Source: Candidatus Gastranaerophilales bacterium (lineage in GTDB: Bacteria > Cyanobacteriota > Vampirovibrionia > Gastranaerophilales > Gastranaerophilaceae). From it: a stretch of 64,000 bases of DNA. Position numbers and translations under genes: made by a program. Where the stretch lies: positions 8,147-72,146 of the forward strand of contig CAJULH010000004.1 of NCBI GenBank assembly GCA_910587175.1, given 5' to 3'. Below the pieces are notes generated by a model that did no database searches, was not told where the DNA came from, and worked only from the letters and a program-made list of their open reading frames with translations. Within the stretch, counting starts at the first letter, position 1, and each line of letters begins with the position of its first letter. Below are positions 46,005-53,066 of this stretch, piece by piece.

Positions 46005-46078
46005 GCGCCTGTAGCTCAGCTGGATAGAGTGTTTGGCTACGAACCAAAAGGTCGGGGGTTCGAATCCCTCCAGGCGCG
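46005..46078 (+). tRNA. tRNA-Arg (anticodon ACG)
   Basis: 74 nt. Acceptor GCGCCTG pairs with CAGGCGC; D stem GCTC/GAGT; anticodon stem TTTGG/CCAAA with loop CTACGAA giving anticodon ACG (read as ICG for CGU/CGC/CGA); T arm GGGGG-TTCGAAT-CCCTC; discriminator G. CCA is not encoded. An A34 tRNA-Arg requires TadA. Confidence 0.95.
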
Positions 46079-46084
46079 AAACTT

Positions 46085-46115
46085 AAATTCTTGATTCATT
46101 TCAAGAATTTTTTAT
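46085..46115 (+). terminator. Intrinsic terminator after tRNA-Arg
   Basis: AAATTCTTG...CAAGAATTT, a 9-bp perfect hairpin followed by TTTTA and more T. Confidence 0.85.
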
Positions 46116-46117
46116 TT

Positions 46118-46205
46118 GCGCCAGTTCGGGATACAACCTCAAGGGTTGTCCTCTCGAAAAATGCTCAACGGTTCGCATTTTCCTGCGGCAGAGTCTCCAG
46201 GCGCG
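46118..46205 (+). ncRNA. Candidate structured RNA between the tRNA terminator and a second terminator
   Basis: GCGCC (46118-46122) can pair with GGCGC (46200-46204) to close two strong inner hairpins: one with ACAACC...GGTTGT extended by TTCG...CGAA (46125-46157), the other AAAATGC...GCATTTT. This looks like a branched RNA of ~88 nt with a terminator after it. It could be a small RNA or a collapsed tRNA-like remnant. Confidence 0.35.
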
Positions 46206-46211
46206 AAACTT

Positions 46212-46260
46212 AAAATCCTCTTCCCGGCTGCTTTTTTGGGAGCGGGATTATTTTTCTATT
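46212..46260 (+). terminator. Possible terminator after the second tRNA-end copy
   Basis: AATCC...TTCCC pairs imperfectly with GGGAG...GGATT, followed by ATTTTTCT. Confidence 0.55.
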
Positions 46261-46350
46261 TAGCGGATTTTCATTTATTCTCAGATTATTCCCAGTTTTT
46301 TTGAAAACAAATTATCAAGCTTGTTCATCTGAGCTCCGGTTGTGAAACTT

Positions 46351-46373
46351 AACTCTCTTTTTGAGAGTTTTTT
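46351..46373 (+). terminator. Third terminator in series
   Basis: AACTCTC-TTTTT-GAGAGTT followed by TTTT. It is preceded by GAAACTTAA, the same 9 nt that follow the tRNA and its copy. Confidence 0.7.
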
Positions 46374-46419
46374 AGTATGAAAGAGATTCCCAACCACAAA
46401 ACCCTAAAAGTTTTCTTTT

Positions 46420-46968
46420 CTAATCTCCTGCAAATCTGCTCCCGTCAAGATATTTAATTACTCTTGCAGGATTCCCGACAGCTACCGCGTTATCCGGAAT
46501 ATCTTTCGTTACAACAGAGCAGGCGCCCACAATTGCATTCTCTCCGATTGTTACTCCGGGTAAAATCGTAACATTTGCCCCAATCCATACATTTTTCTTT
46601 ATGTGAACCGGTTTACAGGTAATAACGGGTCTGTCATAAAAATCGTGGTTATTAGTTAATATTGTACAATTTATTGCAACCAGGGTATCATCTTCAATTG
46701 TAAGACCGCCTGATGACATACATTTAAACCCGTTCATCAGCGTTATACTCTTGCCAAGCTTTACCGTATCTCCAAGCAGGGTAAAAACAGGCGGATTTAT
46801 CGTCGTAGTCTTATCTACACCGTTTGAAAACAGTTCTTCAATTAATTTCCTGTTTTCTGCAGTGCCCGGCATAGTGCTGTTTATTTTAAAACATAGTTCT
46901 GCCGCTCTTTTCATTTCCTTTTCACGCGCTTCATCCGGAATTCTTAAATCTATTCTTGTTTCTTCCAT
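46420..46968 (-). CDS. Sugar O-acetyltransferase (LacA/NodL/Maa type, left-handed beta helix)
   Basis: 182 residues. The hexapeptide-repeat helix ends with NVWIGANVTILPGVTIGENA, VGACSVVTKDIPDNAVAVGN and PARVIKYL, typical of maltose/galactoside acetyltransferases. It uses acetyl-CoA to acetylate a sugar hydroxyl. A GGAG site precedes the ATG. It follows the Dxs-like gene by 38 bp in the same direction, so the two may form a unit, perhaps modifying a surface or stored sugar. Confidence 0.85.
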   Translation of the reverse strand: MEETRIDLRIPDEAREKEMKRAAELCFKINSTMPGTAENRKLIEELFSNGVDKTTTINPPVFTLLGDTVKLGKSITLMNGFKCMSSGGLTIEDDTLVAINCTILTNNHDFYDRPVITCKPVHIKKNVWIGANVTILPGVTIGENAIVGACSVVTKDIPDNAVAVGNPARVIKYLDGSRFAGD

Positions 46969-47006
46969 TTTTTTACTCCTAAAATATGTTTTAATTAATT
47001 TAATTC

Positions 47007-48782
47007 TTAAATTGCTGCAAAATTTAAAGCTTTCAGTACATCTTCCGCAATCAACCCGGGCTTCAGATGATATCTTTCATATAGTTCCCCTAAAGGAACC
47101 CTGTCTGTAAATTCTTTTTTAGCACCAAAATTCAGCACTTTCATTTCAGAATTCCCGTAAAACCTTGAAATCTTTTCACCAAAACCACCGTTCAGAACCC
47201 CGTCTTCAAGAGTTATTACAATGTTATGTCCTGACTTTAAATCTTCAAGCATTTCCTTATCTACCCCTGTTAAAAAGCGGGGATTAATAAGGGTAGCGTC
47301 AATTCCGGCTTTTTCCTTCAAAGCTATCGCTGTCATCTCGGCAAGTGCATAAAAATTACCGACACCTATTATTGCAACATTTGCGCCCTTCTTTGTCATT
47401 TTAAATTTATTTAACATTGAATAATCGGTCATATCCTCGTATCCGGCGGATATAACTTCTCCAAACGGTACGCGAATGGCAACAGGATGTTCATTTTGCA
47501 AAAGCGACCATTCAAACATCTTTAGATACTCTTCCTTGCAAACCGGTGAAAGATAAACCAAATTCGGGATATTACACAACAAAGGAATATCAAAAACGCC
47601 AAGATGGGTGGCATCAGCCCCTGATATTGCACCCCATTGCACCAAAATGGTCGCAGGAGAATTGTTTAAGCATAAGTCCTGCGAAAGTTGGTCATAAGTT
47701 CTTTGAACGAATGAACTTAAAATAGAAAGTATTGGTTTTGCCCCGCTTTTTGCAAGGGCGGATGCATAGGCTACGGCGTGCTCTTCTGCTATACCCACAT
47801 CGGTATACTGCGCACCCAGGGCATCTCTGAATTCTTTTGTAAAGCCATAAGCTCCGGGTGTTGCAGGAGAAATAGCTATAATTCTTTTGTCTTCTTTTGC
47901 CTTCTTTAAAATAAAATCCGTAGTAATTTTATTATAGCTCTCGGCAGTGTTTGTCCCTAAAGCAAAATCATCATCCTTTAAATCTGCCATGCCAGGCATT
48001 ATATAATGATAAATTTCTTTATGCTCCTCCGCAATCTTTGAACCGCAGCCTTTCAGGGTATGAATATGTACAACAGTTGGCTTATTTGCATCCTTCACTT
48101 TTTCAAAGGCATTTATAAGTGCACTCACATCATTACCTTCATCTACATAAAAATATTCAAACCCTAAAGATTTAAAGAAATTAAGCTCGGCTTTGCCCTT
48201 TGTATCCCTTAAAAGCTTTAGATTTTTGTACAAACCGCCTGCATTTTCCGCTATAGACATATCATTGTCATTTACAATTATTATAATGTTTGAATTAAGT
48301 TCCGCCGCATTGTTCAACCCCTCGTATGCTTCACCGCCTGAAAGCGAACCGTCACCTATGAGCGCAATAACATTTTCTTTTTTGCCTTGTAAATCTCTTG
48401 CTTTTGCAACCCCGACAGCAAGACTCACAGAAGTCGATGTATGCCCAACCTTGAATAAATCGCAAGCACTTTCTTCCGGTGCGGTATATCCTGTATAAGC
48501 ACTATATTTTTCAGGATTCAAGTACCCTTCTTTTCTTCCTGTCAAAATTTTATGAGGATAGCATTGATGGGAAACATCAAAAACAATTTTATCATCAGGA
48601 CAATTAAAAACATAATGAAGTGCAATTGTTGCTTCAATAATGCCGAGGTTTGAACCAAAGTGCCCTCCTGTTTTATTTACTTTCTTAATTATAATCTTCC
48701 TAATCTCATCAGACAGCTCTGCAAGTTCATTCATATTAAGGGTTTTTAAATCATTTGGCATATTAATCTTATCAAGTATCAT
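47007..48782 (-). CDS. Dxs-like thiamine-diphosphate transketolase, divergent subfamily
   Basis: 591 residues, about 30 shorter than typical Dxs. Shared Dxs blocks: GGHFGSNLGIIEATIALHYV, DVSHQCYPHKILTGR, GHTSTSVSLAVGVAKARDL, ThDP motif IGDGSLSGGEAYEG...NDND, and GIAEEHAV. Where Dxs has the DRAG motif whose Arg helps bind glyceraldehyde-3-phosphate, this protein reads VQWGAISGADATH, with Trp in that place, and AIRVPFG in place of AVRYPRG. As I recall, similar Dxs-like proteins occur in some Firmicutes that use the mevalonate route, which argues against simple Dxs function. GGAG site before the ATG. Confidence 0.8.
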   Translation of the reverse strand: MILDKINMPNDLKTLNMNELAELSDEIRKIIIKKVNKTGGHFGSNLGIIEATIALHYVFNCPDDKIVFDVSHQCYPHKILTGRKEGYLNPEKYSAYTGYTAPEESACDLFKVGHTSTSVSLAVGVAKARDLQGKKENVIALIGDGSLSGGEAYEGLNNAAELNSNIIIIVNDNDMSIAENAGGLYKNLKLLRDTKGKAELNFFKSLGFEYFYVDEGNDVSALINAFEKVKDANKPTVVHIHTLKGCGSKIAEEHKEIYHYIMPGMADLKDDDFALGTNTAESYNKITTDFILKKAKEDKRIIAISPATPGAYGFTKEFRDALGAQYTDVGIAEEHAVAYASALAKSGAKPILSILSSFVQRTYDQLSQDLCLNNSPATILVQWGAISGADATHLGVFDIPLLCNIPNLVYLSPVCKEEYLKMFEWSLLQNEHPVAIRVPFGEVISAGYEDMTDYSMLNKFKMTKKGANVAIIGVGNFYALAEMTAIALKEKAGIDATLINPRFLTGVDKEMLEDLKSGHNIVITLEDGVLNGGFGEKISRFYGNSEMKVLNFGAKKEFTDRVPLGELYERYHLKPGLIAEDVLKALNFAAI

Positions 48783-48895
48783 AATTTTCTCCTTTTAAAA
48801 AATATCTTATTTTAAGATTCTATATTCTGGAGTCGGCTCCAAGTCAAGAGTATTTTAAACTGCATCCAAATGTCGCAATAATACAATATTTATGC

Positions 48896-48901
48896 AATAA
48901 T
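48896..48901 (+). promoter_or_regulatory. Extended -10 box 7 nt before a start codon
   Basis: TG at 48893-48894, one base, AATAAT at 48896-48901, then 7 nt to the ATG at 48909. No Shine-Dalgarno. Confidence 0.45.
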
Positions 48902-48908
48902 TAAGCCT

Positions 48909-50597
48909 ATGGATAAGATATTTTTAAACATTGCCTTTTCTTTACTCAGCGGGGTTTTTACAATATTTTTTCTATCCTTTGCAGGGTTTATCTTTGGTTT
49001 ACATATTATGCCCGTATATACAATCCTTGGGCTTGTTGCAGCTTTTGTTGTTTTTAGCTTTAGGTTATACTTTGAAAAAACACCACCTGCAAAAATCCTG
49101 AAATACTGCATTTTATATGCTTTAGGACTTTTTTGTCTTGCATATATCACATCACTACTAAAAGACGGCTCATATGATGGCAGAATGTATCACCAGACCA
49201 CAATAATTCTGCTTGAAAAAGGCTGGAACCCCATTTATCAGGATATTACAGAATTTATAAACAAAACATTCCAGCTAAAGCTTGCAGAAACCATATGGAG
49301 TGAAAATTATGTAAAATTCTCCGAAATCATTGCTGCAAACATATTCTCTGTCACACACAAAATCGAAACAGGAAAGATAATTAACATAATCAGCGCCATT
49401 ATCGCCTTTTGCTACGCCTTTTATATACTCTCAAAAGAACCATTCTGCAAGATGGTCGACAAGCTGCGTATACTTTTCTCTTTCATCCTTGTATACAACC
49501 CTGTTGTCATAGCGCAAACTTTTACATATTATACTGACGGACTTTTATACCTTTATTTCTTAATTGCTACACTATCTGTTATTGATATAAAAACATCAAA
49601 AAATCAAACACCTGTTATGTCTGCGTTTATCTTCATTATAAGTTCTGTAATTATGATGAATATCAAGTTTGGCGGAATACTATGCTTTATATGTATCCTG
49701 CTTGGGGTATTAATTTTTCAGGCAACATGTAAGTTTAAAGCCCTTAAAAATCCACCCAGTAATTTGCAGAATAATAATACCCAGACAGATAACTCGAAAA
49801 AGCACAGTCAGAGGTTTTTCCTGCATTCTGTTTTAATCATTATTTTGCTTACACTTTTATCCGGTATAAACCCTTATTTTACAAATGTTTTAAAGGAAAG
49901 ACATCCTTTATATCCTCTTGCAGGCGAAGGTAAAATTGATATTACAACCCCAAATACTCCGCAGACACTGCGAAATAAGCCAATTTTATATAAATTTTTC
50001 TTTTCGGTATTTTCACAGTCAGATTATATGATTTTTTATGAAAACAGGATGCCAAAGCTTAAAATGCCGTTCACCATACACAAAAACGAGCTGCTGTCAC
50101 TTGGTTATACCGACACAAGAATTGGCGGTTTTGGCGTATTTTTTAGCGGAATTCTCTTATTTGCAGTCATTTTACTATTCTTAAACTACAAATCCCGAAC
50201 GTCATCCCATACAAAAGAAGAGACAAGTGGAGAATATACACTTCTATTCTTGATTTTGGGACTTTCTGTACTTTTAAACCCTGAAAACTGGTGGGCAAGA
50301 TATGTCCCGCAGCTTTGGGCTATACTTGCCTTCATAGGTATCTTTGCATATACAAACATTCAAAAGAATGGCATAGTACTGCTTTTTGCCTGCTTAATGC
50401 TTATAAATTCATTTATGGTAAATGCAAGAAGCATTGCTCTTTCTTTAGAATACACATTTAATACAATAATTGACATACAAAAAATAAAATCGCAAAAACA
50501 AAAACTTATAATTCGCCCGCCGAAATACGGTATAACGGAGTTTTCTGCCCTGCAAAAACTAAAAGAAGCTGGCGTAGAATATGAGATTCAAAGGTAA
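48909..50597 (+). CDS. Polytopic membrane protein, possible glycosyltransferase
   Basis: 562 residues with about ten to twelve hydrophobic helices. An early external loop reads DGSYDGRMYHQTTIILLEKG, with acidic and His residues where GT-C enzymes have catalytic acids; a large loop near residues 350-390 contains HPLYPLAGEG. No Pfam family is recognised with certainty. It is 3 bp before a UbiA-family gene, so the two are co-transcribed. A polyprenyl-linked sugar transferase is the best guess. Confidence 0.65.
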   Translation: MDKIFLNIAFSLLSGVFTIFFLSFAGFIFGLHIMPVYTILGLVAAFVVFSFRLYFEKTPPAKILKYCILYALGLFCLAYITSLLKDGSYDGRMYHQTTIILLEKGWNPIYQDITEFINKTFQLKLAETIWSENYVKFSEIIAANIFSVTHKIETGKIINIISAIIAFCYAFYILSKEPFCKMVDKLRILFSFILVYNPVVIAQTFTYYTDGLLYLYFLIATLSVIDIKTSKNQTPVMSAFIFIISSVIMMNIKFGGILCFICILLGVLIFQATCKFKALKNPPSNLQNNNTQTDNSKKHSQRFFLHSVLIIILLTLLSGINPYFTNVLKERHPLYPLAGEGKIDITTPNTPQTLRNKPILYKFFFSVFSQSDYMIFYENRMPKLKMPFTIHKNELLSLGYTDTRIGGFGVFFSGILLFAVILLFLNYKSRTSSHTKEETSGEYTLLFLILGLSVLLNPENWWARYVPQLWAILAFIGIFAYTNIQKNGIVLLFACLMLINSFMVNARSIALSLEYTFNTIIDIQKIKSQKQKLIIRPPKYGITEFSALQKLKEAGVEYEIQR

Positions 50598-50600
50598 AAT

Positions 50601-51461
50601 ATGATAAAAACATTTTTAAATTTAATCCGGATAAAACACTATGTAAAAAATGCTGTATGCTTTGTACCTTTGATATTTTCCCTGAATTTTACAAACCCGA
50701 TTTTGTGTTTTAATGCAGCCGCAGTATTTATGGCATTTTGTCTTATATCATCCTCGGTTTATATCTTCAATGACCTTTTTGATATTAAATATGATAAGCT
50801 TTCAAAAGAAAAATCCAAACGCCCGATTCCTGCAGGCAAAATCCGAATTAAAACAGCGATATTCATTATGTTTATTCTGCTCCTTGCAGGGCTTACGATT
50901 TGCGCTTTTTTGAATACTTCCTGTCTTTTTGCTGCAGTTTGTTATATTGTTTTAAACATTTTCTACACGTTATATTTGAAAAATATTGAAATAATAGATG
51001 CTGCCTGCATTGCATCCGGTTTTATTTTAAGGATACTTGCAGGATGCGCCGCGATAAGTGTTTTACCATCCCCGCTTGTAATTTTACTCACCTTTTTTGT
51101 TTCAATGTTTTTCACCTTCTCAAAAAGGCTCCTGGAGCTTGAATCTAAAGACGGACACCAAAGAAAATCCATAGAAAAATTTACTCCAAAAACTCTGAAT
51201 CAATTCGTGTGTGCAAATGCTATACTTTCAATATCCTTTTACTTTGCATACGTTATGGACACCACAACCATTGAACGCGCAGGCACGGGGTATCTGTATA
51301 TTTCAGCAATTCCTTTTTCGCTCATAATTTTCAGACTTCTTTTCCTTGCAAACACAAACACTATAACATTAGACCCGTCAGACTTTATATACAAAGACAA
51401 AATGGTTCAAGCGCTTTTCCTTCTATATTTTGTTATTCTTTTTTCAATTTTGGCGCTTTAA
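50601..51461 (+). CDS. UbiA-family prenyltransferase (decaprenyl-phosphate phosphoribosyltransferase-like)
   Basis: 286 residues, eight to nine helices. First Asp-rich motif: SVYIFNDLFDIKYDKLSKEK followed by KRPIPAGK; the second region reads RLLELESKDGHQRKS. KNAVCFVPLIF near the N-terminus and KRPIPAGK point to the phosphoribosyltransferase branch (Rv3806c-like) rather than quinone synthesis. That enzyme makes polyprenyl-phosphoribose, precursor of arabinose-type donors. The neighbour membrane protein could use the product. The 3' end overlaps the convergent small gene by 18 bp. Confidence 0.82.
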   Translation: MIKTFLNLIRIKHYVKNAVCFVPLIFSLNFTNPILCFNAAAVFMAFCLISSSVYIFNDLFDIKYDKLSKEKSKRPIPAGKIRIKTAIFIMFILLLAGLTICAFLNTSCLFAAVCYIVLNIFYTLYLKNIEIIDAACIASGFILRILAGCAAISVLPSPLVILLTFFVSMFFTFSKRLLELESKDGHQRKSIEKFTPKTLNQFVCANAILSISFYFAYVMDTTTIERAGTGYLYISAIPFSLIIFRLLFLANTNTITLDPSDFIYKDKMVQALFLLYFVILFSILAL

Positions 51462-51656
51462 ATAAGCCTCCGCGCGCATTTCATTTAAATATGAAATAAA
51501 TCTTTTTTCAGCATATATTTCAGACAAAAGGCGTATAGCATCTATTAAGCTTTTATCAAGGATTTCAAGCCTTTTATCTATCACATTTTCTAAAATTTCT
51601 CTCACATCATCTGCAGATTTTTCCTTTGTTTTGGTATTTTTTACAGCTTCCCGCAT
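51444..51656 (-). CDS. Small helical protein (70 residues), partner of the divergent HTH gene
   Basis: From ATG 51656 with GAAGGG upstream (the frame is open to a GTG at 51704). The chain is helical and charged: ADDVREILENVIDKRLEILDK and YAEKRFISYLNEMRAEAYLK. No family recognised. It is divergent from an HTH gene and the two share an interlocked promoter region, a layout typical of regulator/target or antitoxin-like pairs. Confidence 0.55.
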   Translation of the reverse strand: MREAVKNTKTKEKSADDVREILENVIDKRLEILDKSLIDAIRLLSEIYAEKRFISYLNEMRAEAYLKRQN

Positions 51657-51712
51657 TTTATTCCCTTCTTTTTTATTAAAAAATATTACATTTTTATCAG
51701 GCACATACGATT

Positions 51713-51756
51713 ATAATATATTATTGCCTGACAACTGTCAAGAAATGCCTTACAAT
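51713..51756. promoter_or_regulatory. Interlocked divergent promoters with a shared TGACA-AC-TGTCA dyad
   Basis: Plus strand: CTGACA (51728-51733), 17 bp, TACAAT (51751-51756). Minus strand: TTGACA (51741-51736), 17 bp, TATTAT (51718-51713). The two -35 boxes form an inverted repeat (51729-51740). A dimeric HTH protein bound here would block both promoters. Confidence 0.7.
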
Positions 51757-51770
51757 GTTAAATTTACAGT

Positions 51771-51986
51771 ATGATTTTAAACAAATTATCTGAAATTTTA
51801 GGCAGAAAAAGAATTAAAATGTCTGAACTTGCAAGAATGACAGGACTTGCAAGACAGTCTATATTTGAGTTTTATCACAATAAGAATAAAGCTGTTAAAT
51901 TTGAAACATTAAATAAAATTTGTTGGGCACTGGAGTGCAAAGTAGAAGATATACTTGAATACATTCCGGACGAAGAAAACCGCTAA
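51771..51986 (+). CDS. Cro/CI-type HTH regulator (71 residues)
   Basis: 71 residues, essentially one HTH_XRE domain: ILGRKRIKMSELARMTGLAR, QSIFEFYHNK, LNKICWALECKVEDILEYIP. YozG-like small regulators have this size. The promoter has a dyad on its -35 box, so autoregulation and control of the divergent small gene are likely. Confidence 0.85.
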   Translation: MILNKLSEILGRKRIKMSELARMTGLARQSIFEFYHNKNKAVKFETLNKICWALECKVEDILEYIPDEENR

Positions 51987-52049
51987 AGCCGCTACTGCAG
52001 GCTGCACGCAAGGATATTTTCAGCCGGAATCAAGCCTGAATACATATTT

Positions 52050-52985
52050 CTACCCCACAGGCAGCAGAAGGGTCAAATACCCGGCAAGAACACTAATAAC
52101 AAGAAGCAATAGCAAAATAAAGCCTGTATCTTTTTTGCTTTCATTATTTTTTATGAGCACTAAAAGCCCGAGCCCCGCACCTGCACAAAGCCCGGAAACG
52201 CAGGAAGCAAAGCTGATTACACCTTTTATATACATTAAAGTAATGCCAACAGAAACAGCGCAGTTAGGGATTATACCAAATATTGCAGCAATAACAGGTT
52301 GAATGAAATTATTTTTAAACACTGCAAAATTAAATAGTTCAACCCCGCCAGCAGAAAAAATATTTGCCAGAATGTTTATTGCAAAAGTTATCAAAAGCAC
52401 AAAAAACGCTACACTTAGAGTATGTACAACAGGGTGAATAAAAAGTTCCTTAAGCCTTGCAGCACCGCCTTCTTTCACAATGCTATGGCTGTGACAACCC
52501 TTTTCTATTTCAATCTTTTCACCCGGTTTCAAACAGTCTGTACCAGGAGAAGCGGTTTTTGAATCAAATAATAAATCAACAATATATCCTGCAAAAAGCG
52601 CTACAGCAAGCTTTATAGATATTAAAGGCAAAATAACCCCAATACTTTTCGGACTTGCAAGCAAAACAGGTATCGCCTCATCGGACGTAGCAAGATATAC
52701 AGCAATCAGGGTGCCCCTTGTAATAAGCCGCTTTGTGTACATAGTGCTTGCAATAATTGAAAGTCCACACTGGGGAATAGCCGCTAAAATCACCCCGAGC
52801 AACGGTCCCGACTTTTTAGAAATCTTTGAAAAAGATAATATTTTATCCGAATAAAAATATTCAACAACTTCAATAATGAAGAATATAAAAAACAGCACGG
52901 GAATTATTGCAAGACAATCCAGAAAAGCCTCAGCAAAAGAGGTTTTCAATACTTCAGAAAATGTGGTTTGCAAAACAGAATTCAT
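52050..52985 (-). CDS. Putative heavy-metal/arsenic efflux permease (ArsP_2-like, 10 TM)
   Basis: 311 residues, about ten helices. Conserved block GVILAAIPQCGLSIIAST, then TRGTLIAVYLATSDEAIPVL, and in the second half IFGIIPNCAVSVGIT and YIKGVISFASCVSGLCAGAG. The two P-x-C motifs (PQCG, PNCA) in matching halves suggest an internal duplication with a thiol metal site. A central His/Lys/Glu loop (EKGCHSHSIVKEG) may bind metal. It is followed upstream by feoB, so metal handling is a local theme. Confidence 0.75.
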   Translation of the reverse strand: MNSVLQTTFSEVLKTSFAEAFLDCLAIIPVLFFIFFIIEVVEYFYSDKILSFSKISKKSGPLLGVILAAIPQCGLSIIASTMYTKRLITRGTLIAVYLATSDEAIPVLLASPKSIGVILPLISIKLAVALFAGYIVDLLFDSKTASPGTDCLKPGEKIEIEKGCHSHSIVKEGGAARLKELFIHPVVHTLSVAFFVLLITFAINILANIFSAGGVELFNFAVFKNNFIQPVIAAIFGIIPNCAVSVGITLMYIKGVISFASCVSGLCAGAGLGLLVLIKNNESKKDTGFILLLLLVISVLAGYLTLLLPVG

Positions 52986-53066
52986 CTATATTTTTGCCCT
53001 TGTGCAGTATTTTTCATTAAAATACACCAAATATAAAGGCTTTCACATCCTTTAAACTAACCAAAT

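Larger units (their letters stand above)
46068..46214 (+). repeat. 20-bp direct repeat of the tRNA 3' end (att-like), 127 bp apart
   Basis: CTCCAGGCGCGAAACTTAAA occurs at 46068-46087 (tRNA 3' end plus flank) and again at 46195-46214, exact over 20 bp. Duplication of a tRNA 3' end is the usual scar of site-specific integration. No integrase is present and only about 107 bp lie between the copies. Confidence 0.75.
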
